Assembly: GCA_025174535.1 (NCBI GenBank)
Contig: JALBUN010000023.1
Coordinates: forward strand, 3,596,001 to 3,660,000
Source of the DNA: Cantharellus purpuraceus
Taxonomy: Eukaryota; Basidiomycota; Agaricomycetes; Cantharellales; Hydnaceae
Length of the DNA stretch: 64,000 bases
Reading direction: 5' to 3'
Below, in pieces: positions 1 to 10,599 of the stretch; position 1 is the stretch's first letter; each line of letters begins with the position of its first letter. The position numbers were made by a program, and so were the translations under genes. The notes beneath the pieces were generated by a model. That model was given only the letters and a program-made list of their open reading frames with translations. It did no database searches and had not been told where the DNA came from.

Positions 1-18
1 GCCTCCACAAGTAATGCA

Positions 19-600
19 ATGACGACACATGACTCTCATAATCTAGACGAAGGCCTCATTTACAATGCAGTGAGTACCTGAACTATCTGTAGGCGTATAC
101 CACTAACAGTGAAGCAGTTGACGTCGTAGCGGCCTATGTGAAAACCGTATGTGATTTATTCACCAAGCTCAATGTCCTGTTTCTCCTTCCCCGGGTGAAG
201 CGTGTCTGATGATTGACGTGTTGCTTCAGGCCACATCTTCTTCTAGACACCTACCCGGTTTCCTCATATTCATGTCTATGCCGACGCGTACGACCACTTA
301 GTCCGCACGGTACTGTCTCACCGCACACGAAAGGTTAACGATATTACCCTCCCATACCTCACTGGAGTCATCCAGCTCGAAGATTCAACCCAATCTGAAT
401 TCCCTATCCAAATTCCGTGCATCGTTGACTCACCACACTCCCTAGAGATATTAACGAGGACTACACTCGTCATCAAACGCGTGACGGGTCGCGACCCAGC
501 GATCTTCCTGCTCGATCCTGGGCGTGGCTGGCATCATGAACAAATCGCATGTCCAAAAGACCTCTTGAAAGACTTATCCCCATGGCGACGTCCCTGGTAA
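19..600 (+). pseudogene. Unrecognised gene fragment, exon-like frame at 247-600
   Basis: An open frame without its own ATG runs from 247 to a TAA at 598-600. It follows a usable acceptor (TTCTAG ending at 246), and an upstream donor GTATGT at 147 keeps the frame with about 12 further codons. A short ATG-led segment at 19-69 ends at a GTGAGT donor but cannot be joined in frame to the rest through any acceptor I can see. The encoded peptide shows no motif I recognise. It is either the broken 3' end of a gene or a gene whose first exons lie outside the window. Confidence 0.25.
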
Positions 601-2081
601 TTCTTCATGTATCTTGACAAAGTTCAAACATTCCAAGTGGCACTGGAAGGCGTTCTCAACGAGATGTCCATCCATCTTGCGTTAAGAGCGACGTGGGTTT
701 CGACAAATGAAGAAGTCTGAGAGGCTGCGCGTGAGATGGCCTTGTCAACTAGAGGAGTGACTTTCAACTTGAAGCTTTGGTTGATTGTGATGACAGGTGT
801 ATGCATTGGCAGCTACCACCATGGTAGGCAGCCTGACGCAATGAGGATCCGAGGTCACTTAGATTAGTGTTCGTTAACCACGAGAAGAAATTGTCTCGTC
901 ATTCGACACATATGACGGCCGTTACTGTAAACACAGGTCGAAGGTGCAGGCAGTTATGTTCGTGCCCAACACCTTTTCTCCCCATCTGAAGACATGGATA
1001 AGTGGCCGTAATCACGCAGCTGGACGTACAGGTGTCTCAACTGCACCAGGGAGGTCATGGTAGATTAGCGACCAGCGGCATAGAGTCTGCGTCAGTCAAT
1101 ATCATCCCTTTGAGATACAAGTTGGTGTGGCGGGGACTGTGAGCAAGCCTTGACATACAAAGATGATACAGACTCGACTCCATCGTTGCTTTATTCATAT
1201 GGCCGCATGTTCGCACTCGTTCATACTATGATTAGGAACCAGAAACATAGTTTTATTTTGCTTTCAAGTTGGATCTGGGATGATGCTTGATGAGTAGATT
1301 CGTGGCGAATTGGCGTCGCTCAGTGCTGTCTGGAGCATGAAGCTTGAGCGGGGAGTACTGGAGCAGGGAGCGAGAGAACTCATTGATGGCGCCGTACAAG
1401 TAGGTAGCATTTCAAGGAAAGCCTTCTGACTTATCAGGCGGTTGCGGATGGGGGAGAACAAACTATGGATTCTGATCCAGTCATATGCAGTGAAGTAGTC
1501 AATGTTGGGGTTTTTGGGTACGGAGTAGGGGAGAAACCACGTTGTCATATTACTAAGCAGGACGACATTGTGTCGGCCCCATCGGCTCTTATCCTCAACA
1601 GTCAATAGAGGAGTGCATGGATCCACAGTCCAGTGAATAAAAATATTTATAGTCGGAGTGCATTGCGAGGCGATTCTTCGCTGGCTTGTACAATTCACCT
1701 TGAGCTTGAGATGTGGATGGGTGAAGATGCGTGATATTCGTCACCGAGCCTTTATTTCTTGCTATCGCTTTACGGTACACCTTAATGCTCGTGTAGACAT
1801 TGAGGAAGGATGAGCCTGTGAATGGCACAGAAATGAAGGATAGAAGATGCAAATCATGGAGCATAGTGTACATGTGGCACACGGGCTGGGTGCGCCGTGT
1901 TCTCGGGAGTCTATAGGAAGATCCCGCCCAAATTTTTCTTTGCGGGTTAACTCGAACCACGACTTTGCCTACACACGATCATGGACGTATGTCTACCTAT
2001 CGCTCAGCAGTTCGAACATAAATCCTAGACGTTACCAGTGACCAGTCGACCAGTTGCACAAATCCACCCGTCCAGCACGAC
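601..2081. other. No supported gene; two unrecognised minus-strand frames
   Basis: Overlapping minus-strand open frames lie at 1264-1698 (144 codons) and 1595-1960 (121 codons). Neither has a recognisable domain, and they read the same DNA in different frames, so at most one can be real. Nothing else in this stretch supports a gene. Confidence 0.2.
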
Positions 2082-3539
2082 ATGACAGAGCCCACTGCGC
2101 AAATGGTTGCATGTCCTACTTCACAAGTGGATAACCCAACTACTGCTGCAGAATCTCAAACCAAGCCGATTCAGTGTGTTGATGCTTCCGGATTTGTTCA
2201 AGGATGTCATCTGTCATCGATAAATGTGCGGTCCAGGGCTGAAACCATTCTTCAAGATATCCTGGATACCATACAGAATTCTGACGTCTTTCCTCGTGCT
2301 GGAAAGGATGTTGCCTCCAACTTCTGGTCAACTTACGAACGAGTCGCAAAACAACACGATGACGAGTTTCTCGATAGTGATATGGATGTGTTACTTCTAT
2401 TCGTACGTGTTACAACGCTTTCTCCATCCTCGACTCAACGGAAGCATCTTCCGACGTCCCAGGCTGGTCTATTCTCTTCCGTCAGCTCCGCCTTCATAGT
2501 AAACATGGAATCGAACTTGAACTCCAACTCCAGTGACACCACAAACGCACTTCTAAAGGTTTTGATTAACAAGGTCGACAACGGCACATTCTCGGATCAA
2601 GAGGCCGCCCTTCCCGTCTGGAATGGCCAAGCTCTACAACTATCTGGATACCTTCCAACACGAGCGTAGAGTAGGGTGGTATTAGATTGGACAGCCGGAC
2701 TGACACACAGGCACAATTTGACCTCTTGGTGGATAACCATATACGTGTCTGTGGTGGCACAGACCACACGGCAATTAGCAACATGTTTGTGGTGTTGGCG
2801 GGTCTGCGTGGCTCACCGAGTACTCGCGGACGGAAACGTCTACGTACAGACGATGATCCAGTTTATGGGACTGGAAGTCCCACTTCGTACACGCCATGCA
2901 GCCATGAATGCAGCTTTCGCCGTTAGGACAGAGGTGGCGTCAATGGGCTAGGACGACGAATCACCCCTCGACCTCTTCTCACAAGCACTTGCCTCAGTGG
3001 TGCTAGTGCGCCATCCACCTACTCAGCAGCAGGATAGCACGCCACTCGATAGCAGCCCGTTCAACGATCGTTTTGCTTACAGCTGGAGCCGGGACGTGCG
3101 CTACCTCAGCCTTTGCCAAGAGTCCGTTTGGCATAATCACCTTGATAGGAATGGTCATTTCAAGAACTATCTTGCTATCGCGAATACGATATCATCCCTG
3201 GGACGTGAATTCCATGCCGTATGTGCTTTGCAAATCACACGCATCTTTGCAATTGTTGATGCTCTGGGAAAAGAACACCGCTTCCTTAGCACAGTCCGAA
3301 CATACCCGATCTGGAAGCTCATTCTGCGCGCCTGGCGTCACATTCCATTTGGAGTCCTTGATGAGGTAACCTGGATGGCGTTTGTTGGTGAAAGCTATCT
3401 TGAAGCGTTGCAGCCCCTCGCTGCGTATGCAAGGAGGTATTGGAAACGATGGGACCACAGGAAAGAGACACTTCAGTTGATAGAGCTGTTCGCGCAGGTC
3501 TGTGGCGACCGCGAAAAAGAAGCGCAACCACGGGAATAA
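2082..3539 (+). pseudogene. DUF6535-family membrane protein, pseudogene
   Basis: The N-terminal part carries the family's typical order: a FWSTY block, a segment ending DMDVLLLF, then AGLFSSVSSAF and a DTTNALL stretch. The DMDVLLLF/AGLFSS junction is split by a 60 nt GT-AG intron (2403-2462). The membrane-segment exons that normally follow are missing after about 2669. The C-terminal half resumes in the 2676 frame, is cut by a TAG at 2949-2951, and continues in the same frame to 3539. The family is large in Agaricomycetes and of unknown function. What is seen is the motif order, the stop and the gap. That it is a decayed family member is inferred. Confidence 0.7.
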
Positions 3540-4005
3540 GAGGTTGCTTTGTTAAAAGACAGGAACGAAAACGGTTCAACCGGGAACCAAGGGATACTAG
3601 ATCTAGTCAGGCAAATACGGGAGTTATTACGTACCTGGCCAGGAGACATAGCACACTATGAGTTTGGATCAATGTACTTGACTTCAATTGTGCAGTTTCG
3701 TTCTGGATTTACGCCAAACTGTGATTCACAAAAGGGGTAGGGCGCGCAAAGTTGATCTGGTTGCATCTTCCTGCAGTCCCATGGTAAAAATACTCCGAAG
3801 ACCGATAGTATATCAAACCTTAGAAAGTGAGTCCATGCCCAAACCCGAAAAAGTTCATTGTAAATAGGATTGCGTTTCAATGTCCTGAAGCCGAGCTTTG
3901 GTATTCCAATGTACTGAAAACAGAATATTGACCACAAGCGGGCTTTGCAATCGAGGGAGCGTTACGCTACCGAAAGAAAAAAGCCGAGGACGAACCGATC
4001 TGAAA
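3540..4005. other. Intergenic, no gene seen
   Basis: No frame with recognisable domains. It separates the DUF6535 relic from the 3' end of the minus-strand coiled-coil gene. Confidence 0.6.
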
Positions 4006-5320
4006 TCAGATTGACTCGACCACTGGCTCCCAGCGAAGATCATTAGGCGGACTCGCCACTCTCTCCGGGGGCGTGCTTCGGTCCCCAAGGCCACGTCGAA
4101 TAGATGCGAGTGGACCAGACCTTCGTTGTGTCCCCCCGCCTGCAAAAGGACTAATACCAAGTCGGCCACTCCCTCTACCCCTCTCGGCTCCGAACGAAGG
4201 TCGTGGGGCAGAGCAACGATCCGAGAATGGCGAAGGGAGTGGTGTTCCTTGCTCAGTATCGTCCAAACCAAGCTCCCGCTCCTGCTCTTCAGAAATTCCT
4301 AAAGCCTGTCTCAATTGTGCATTCTCCTGCTCAAGTCGCTGGATTTCGAGCTCTCGGTCTTCTGCCCAATCTTCAACACCTTTCCATCCTTCCTCCTGTT
4401 CTGCCTGTGCGCGCTCTTGTAGTTCCCCCCGGACCTCAGCTTCTCGGTCAAGCTGTTCCTCGTGTAGTGGATCCTTTCCTGCGACACTTCTGAGCGCTCT
4501 GCGGATCAGTACAGTGAGGGATCTCAAATGCATAGGATCTATCCCATTCCCCCCGAGGTCGTCTTGATCACGAGAGAGCAGCATCTCATAATGTCTGCTG
4601 AGCGTTAGTTGATGAGTTTGGGCTGCCTGCTGAGAATCATTGATGGTAGGAGACCAATGCATTAATCGAGGGATTCCTCTACGGCGGAGCGAGGTGAGGC
4701 TCACACAATGTCCTCGAAGTTTGCCCATCACAGTCTCTAGAGTCTGCTCATATTCGTGCATGAGGGAAGTTAGCTGCTTGTTCTCATGTAATAAGGTCTG
4801 GTTTTCCATGACTAGGGCCACAGAGAAGCGTTCTAGTTCCGACGTGAAGATTTCTGTAAGTTAAACACAGGGTCAACCAAGGGGGAACAGCAGATGCACG
4901 TCAATGAGTGTCACCTAACCTACCTTTTGACAGGTCCGTGTTAAACCGACGGAGAGTAGCCCCATCTGAAGTGTGTCCTGCGTGTTCCTATGGTAGATAT
5001 AAGTCCATCCCGTTTATATAAAGAGTGCACGAATAGTAAGCAGTAAGTAAATGAAGCCTTAGCTCATAGAGACACCTCTATAAACGCATGTGATGTGTCA
5101 GGTTCCTATTCCATAAGAACCGACCAAGGATATGATTAGAACTACTGCACGGCTACCGATAATGCCAGAGATGCCAGAGATGCCAGAAAAACAACGATCT
5201 CACATGGAGTTGACCCGCATGCGACTGCAATCTTGCTGTTATTGCCTTATTTTGATTCAGCTGCTCTGTGATCTCAGAGACGAGGTTCCAAAGCCGGAGC
5301 ATTTCGCGGTCGGCATCCAT
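4006..5320 (-). CDS. SIKE/FGFR1OP2-like coiled-coil protein, candidate STRIPAK subunit
   Basis: Four exons join into one 317-codon frame: 5204-5320, 4924-4987, 4705-4853 and 4006-4629, with GT-AG introns (GTGAGA, GTAGGT, GTGAGC donors). The start is the ATG at 5320. The N-terminal MLRLWNLVSEITEQL region leads into LRRFNTD and then the hallmark block NQTLLHENKQL followed by MHEYEQTLETVMGKLR, the core of SIKE/FGFR1OP2 proteins. A second coiled coil (EIQRLEQENAQLRQAL) is followed by a low-complexity Ser/Pro/Arg tail. In filamentous fungi the homologue SCI1 belongs to the STRIPAK phosphatase-kinase complex, which controls cell fusion and fruiting-body development. Family membership is strong; a STRIPAK role here is inferred. 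One of the few intact genes in the window. Confidence 0.85.
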
Positions 5321-7223
5321 AATGTAAGTGTGTGAGTACTATGGAAGGAGCTCTTGAGGCTTTTTACTGCTGTAGGGGTGGATCATCATCTAAATAAGTC
5401 TTGCCTTGTATAAGGCTACGTACTCGAAAAAGACAACTGCCCAAAGAGTGGTGCAATGAGCGTGACAATGGTCATGTGATAACGTCACATGTAGACCGTA
5501 GTGTACGCGTGACATTATTCCATTTAGCGTGGTGTACACCGGCGTATATGTAAGAAGTACGAGTTCGGACTTCGAATAGACTTAGAAGTAACTAGCGGAC
5601 CAGTCAACTACCAAGTCGTATTGAGAGGTCTGTACCTGGATCAAACTTCTTAGTCATGAGTCTGATAACATCGGGGGGCGGTCTACACATTAAATGACTT
5701 GTGATTGCTTCTCAAAGCTTATGGCCGTAGTAAGTCTGTTCGTGCAATTCTCGTGATTAATTTGATGAAGTCATGTTCAGTGACATGATCTTCATCCGTG
5801 CGACAAGAATCTCCATCAACCTTCTCTTGAGCGCTTGCTGGAACTTTCGTCTCCAACGGTCCCAGACAAACCCGACCACGTTGATACTGTCCTTTCCAGG
5901 CTGCCCATATTAGAGCAGATGCTTTGCCTCATTATTGGGCCGATGAATCTGGCATCACCTATGAGGGCATCTTTACCAAGTGGTCACGTAAGTGACCCAC
6001 AAGTCAAGACATACCGTGAGCTCAGACCGAGCGTCGAACAGAGTCTGCATGTATTGCAGGACGGTCGTTCAGCCGACCCTGCATTCTATAACGTTTACTT
6101 TTCTGTCATCAATCCGACCTTCATCTATCCTACCCAAGCATTATGATATCTCGTGTCAGACATCAGGATAATTATATACGGCGAATGATCTGTAACAACA
6201 AAGTACATTATTCCGCCCCCCAGGTGTCGTCCGGAGACCATCTGACTTCCGCAGATCGAAAAGTGCCGTAAGAGGACGGCATTTAAGTTTGGGCGAATCG
6301 GATATGGCCATGAGGGCAACGGCTCGTGCACCAAGGTGAAAAAGAGCCTAATTTTGTTGGTGAAGCCGTTGCAACAACTGTGAGAATTGTTGATATGACG
6401 AGCTGGCTGTGGATAGACGAACGAATGCAGCATCTCCTTTGTTCGTCAATGGCACTGGCGAGAAACCTGACTCCCTTTTCCGCTAGTCTCGTCTTTGTTT
6501 TTAGGTTGATCTCCTAGCAAGGTGCTAGCATGAGCAAGGGGATACTGCGCAGCGGCCCTTCTCTAGTTACGTGATCCATCCCTAACCCTGTGGCAAGATT
6601 GACAACATTTATATGGGATATGGATGCCCTTCTCCTCACGATCAGGAGAGCACTTTTAAATTCTAAAACATGCTTTATCGGGTAGTTCGCTGCTCTGGGT
6701 TCATCGTAGAGAATGGCCCTTCAGATTCACATTGAAGGGAATATAATCATTCCCTCTATCTTTACATAACATGTGGTCAACTGTGGCCTCCACATCGACA
6801 TACGCATCCACATCGGTCCACCTGTTCGCCATAATTTGAACAGCACCCGATATCATTTGGCCCTTGCGACTCGTGTCAGATCGTGCCCCTTGAACCTCGG
6901 CGGCGTGCCTTCTTGCTGTGCACATTTTTCAAATGCAAAGATTTCAGTGGCCCATATAACGAACATTGTGGGAAATATTACACATTCTGAGCGCCTACGT
7001 TCAGGTAGCCAATAACTCGTGCATCCGCGGTATCCACTGCAGCTGGATTTATTGACTAACTCGTTGTGAGGATTGTGCAGCGAGGAGAGCGAGTCTGAAA
7101 TGGACGTCGGGAGACGTCCATCTATCCATACATTTGATGTGGCTGGCGACTAGGGTTGAGCTGTTATCTCTGCTGCCATGCCTGTATTAAAAGGCTTGAT
7201 GCCTGAAACATCCCCGCTTTGCC
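5321..7223. other. 1.9 kb without a supported gene
   Basis: A 103-codon frame (5835-6146, +) and a few shorter frames are present, but none has a recognisable domain or convincing splice signals. The last part holds the promoter of glycosyltransferase copy A, with a TATTAAAAGG box at 7185-7194. Confidence 0.5.
7185..7194 (+). promoter_or_regulatory. TATA-like box of glycosyltransferase copy A
   Basis: TATTAAAAGG lies 29 bp before the ATG. The same box precedes copy C (17395-17404) and, on the minus strand, copy B, which supports its role as a core promoter shared by the cluster. Confidence 0.5.
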
Positions 7224-9444
7224 ATGGAATCACACTCTACTATCTCTGGGCATCTTGTCTTACTGTGTGCTCCGGCATGGGGTAAGTGTCACAAAGCTTC
7301 CACAGTGTATCATGTCGGCACATCTTTGCTATCCTAGGACACTTCAGGCAACTCTGCGCAATGGCAAGCAAGGCTGTAAGGGAGCGCCCTGATATTGCCA
7401 TCACTTTCTTGTCAGTAGGGGTGTCTTGCCAACGACTGGAACATGAAATTAGTAGATACTTCTCGGTCTGCGAAGTGAATGACAGGGCTAGGGGCAATAT
7501 AAGGCGAGTGATATACTTACTTCTTTACAGATTTATCGAAACGATTGGCAGAATTGTCAACATGGGTGGACATCGAGTCTTCCCGTCTACATTTGTTCCT
7601 ATCATACTTCGAGAATTTACAGGCTATTACGACAAGCTCGTAAATTGCCAATCTATTCAGTGTTCCGAAACAAAGAGGGTATTTGACGTGATACCGAAGC
7701 CGACCGCCGTGGTTCTTGACGTAGGTGCATGCGTATGTGCAAGATCCCCGTGCTCAATTTGCACCACTAGTTTTTCCTTCTTGATGTCTTTCGGCACATT
7801 CGTTCTGTAACCGGAAAGCATGTCCCAGTGTTCTCATGGGAGAGTGGGTTTGCAGCGGTCGTGCTTCACTTGCGGGGACCTGAGAAATTAGGCGGATTTG
7901 GGGATGTGGAAACGAAGGCCCGCATCCAAGCCGAGGCGACTGGCAGGAAAGTGAAGGATATCATACATGAGGCTGGTAGCCTCCTTCTCCATTGCTCTTC
8001 CAGTCACTAATGGGTTGGCTCTAGATGTATCACCCGGTACACGGAAGATTGATTACTGTGCCTGGACTGCCTCCAATGTACGACTATGAATGGTTCCCTC
8101 AGCAGGTGTGGTGGACATGACTCTATTTCTCTGGCGTTGTTTACCATTCCTACGTTGATTCTTTATTAGCCCACACTTACAGCACTTCAAAACCATATCA
8201 CTATGGCTGCCTATACGTACGTAGATCCTCGAGCTTATGGTTGATTCGACCTCCTTATGGCCTTATTAACATCTGCTTTGACTTTTGTAGCTTCGTCCGT
8301 GAATGTGACGGAATCATATCGGTGTCAAGCACAGCGTATGACCCGGAAAGTCTTGAAGCACTACGAATGTGGTTAGGAGAGACCAACCGACCGGTGTACG
8401 CTCTTGGGCCGCTGGTTCCACCTGGACTGGGAGACAGACTTTCGGACACAGCGCAGCAGATGGAGATTGATTCCTCAAACAATGGTCAAGAAGTTCAAGC
8501 ATTCCTTGACAAGATCCTCAAGAGTCACGGGCAGCATTGTCTCATCTACGTAAATCGTGAATTGCAATCAAAATCTTGCCTAAAGCTTACGTTTATAGGT
8601 CTCATTTGGCAGCTTCTGGTGGCCCCGAAATACTGAGTACGTCTGGATACTGGTCGATGCCCTTCTGGACTTGGATTTTCCCTTTGTACGCGTTTCTATT
8701 GCCTTTTTTTTTCGCCTCTTTAGATGTCCTGAGCGTGCCTTTAGATCCTTTCTTGTGCCGCAGAGAACGCTGATATACCTTCAGGATATGCCGCCAAACT
8801 CAACCAATCTGGAACTGCACTTCTCTCGGCATGGTCTCCTCAGCAGACCATCTTAAATCACCCGGTTAGTTTCAAATGAGATTATCGAGGTACAATATGT
8901 TTAGGAGTGTGTTTCAGGTTACTGGGTGGTTCTTGACACATTGTGGACAGAACAGTATTACTGAAGCGTTGGCATCAGGGATACCAATGTAAGAAATACC
9001 ATTATGGCAATGTGTTTTCTCACTCCCTTTATGTTATATTTTCACTTCAGGATTGCATGGCCACTTGACGCTGATCAACCGGGAAATGCTGCGTATATCA
9101 CCCTCAGTCTTGACGTAGCTTTTGAACTAGTTGAAGTTCGTACGGGAGGTGGACTACGGCCACTCTATCGTGGGGTGCAGCCGACAGGCACTATGGAAGC
9201 TATTGCATCAGAGGCGCGCACCATACTGCAAAAGGCCCGTGGCCCTGAGGGGATGAGAAAGAGACTGAATGCGGAAGCACTGAGAGATAAGTGGAAGAGG
9301 GAGTGGGAAGAGGGCGGAGATGCTCTAAATAACCTGAGGGGATTTTTGGTCGACTGTTGTGATGGAATAGGACGCCAACCCGCGTGTGTTCCACAAATTC
9401 CCAACGAATCCGTAACTGAGTTCGGCCAGAAAGCGAGACTATAA
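7224..9444 (+). CDS. UDP-glycosyltransferase (GT1), copy A
   Basis: Eleven exons can be joined into 557 codons: 7224-7281, 7338-7503, 7531-7720, 7771-7971, 8025-8105, 8170-8216, 8291-8549, 8599-8685, 8745-8864, 8918-8988 and 9051-9444. The N terminus has GHLVLLCAPAWG; the donor-binding half has WSPQQTIL, THCGQNS and WPLDADQP, the fungal version of the UDP-sugar binding signature. It should transfer a sugar from a UDP-sugar to a small lipophilic acceptor in the cytosol; the acceptor is unknown. Odd points: introns 2 and 4 need GC donors (GCGAGT, GCTGGT), and the intron 3 acceptor used in B and C is lost (TTTCGG), so an upstream CACTAG acceptor adds eight in-frame residues. The C-terminal tail is 24 or so residues longer than in B and C. 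It may be expressed or just starting to decay. Confidence 0.7.
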
Positions 9445-10599
9445 ATATCTGTCTTGCGTCAGTATTTTAGAATTAATTTAGCATTTGAGTTTTATAGAGA
9501 ATGGCAAGAGTAGAGCGTATATGGAACCAGCTTAAGCTGAGTTTCGCTATGATGGCCGTAGTAAAAGCTACAGTGGAGCGAGCGTTCGCAAGGCTCCGAT
9601 GAAGGTCCACAGTTGCTCTGCACATGCCGCATTGAGCTCCATTCAAAAAGAATGTCAAACCTCACTCCCACGCCGATGTGAAGCTACCATAAATGATGAG
9701 GGTGCTCAGGCAGAGAAGCAGAACTTCTGAAGACCAGGGAGGTGGGTTTGGGAGGAGCGGCCAGGAGGGCTTCACGAAGACTTGCCATGGTGTCCATCGC
9801 AAGTCGCACTTACAAAGGGATGTCATGCCGTTCGGCGGTCTGACAAGCTGCCGGCCCAGGCCGGAACCGTTCCTCCACTTTAGACTAATGTCGGATCAAG
9901 TTCAGACTATGGGGCAACAAAAAGCCGGCTGGATATACGCCCTAGTAGCTTTGAATTGGTATGCAGTGTCCTGCTCAACTTTCAAAACCTATAGACATGG
10001 GACCGGCGATTGCCTCCACTTGACGTATTTTACATCATTACCATACCACATAGATTTACATCCAATCCGCGACATCAAATACATGACCTGTGTTGCAGCT
10101 TATCTGATTGGGATGTGCAACCTAGCCAGAACTGGCTATGTTATTGGGGAACTCCACATTGAAAGACTGCGTATACCTATATTAGATGCAGAGTGAAAAC
10201 AGTTTTACTGGGCTCTCCACAATGTGGATATACATATAATCTCACAAGGGCTGGACACTTATTCAATTATTGGGTACACCGGATATCAAAAAATAAATAA
10301 ATGGGTATGCCAAAACTATTTACAGGGGTAGCCGCTAAACATCTGAAACAAAATTGTCCACTATTGGAAGTTGGTGGAAAAACGGCAAAAATCTGTAATT
10401 CCCGTTACTACCCTACCCACAGAATTTAATTTTGGTAGATCGAAATTACCACCGAATCGAGAAATTCTCTGGCTTCCCACATCGTTTACTTCCCAGTGGG
10501 AAGCAATGCCATGTGTTTTGTTTTCTGTGCTCGTAGTAGGTGGATGTAGGAAATACTGACTAGCAATCGCATACTGAATAAAGGAAACACGTCATAAAA
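9445..10599. other. Intergenic between convergent copies A and B
   Basis: A 167-codon plus-strand frame (9693-10196) has no recognisable domain and no splice or promoter support. The rest is AT-rich and contains nothing I can identify. Confidence 0.5.

Noticed and set aside
4073..4567. Ser/Pro-rich plus-strand frame opposite the SIKE-like gene
   Set aside because: The minus-strand gene has four phase-consistent exons and family motifs; the plus frame is its shadow.
9693..10196. 167-codon plus-strand frame between copies A and B
   Set aside because: No domain, no promoter-like box, and amino-acid composition like random translation.
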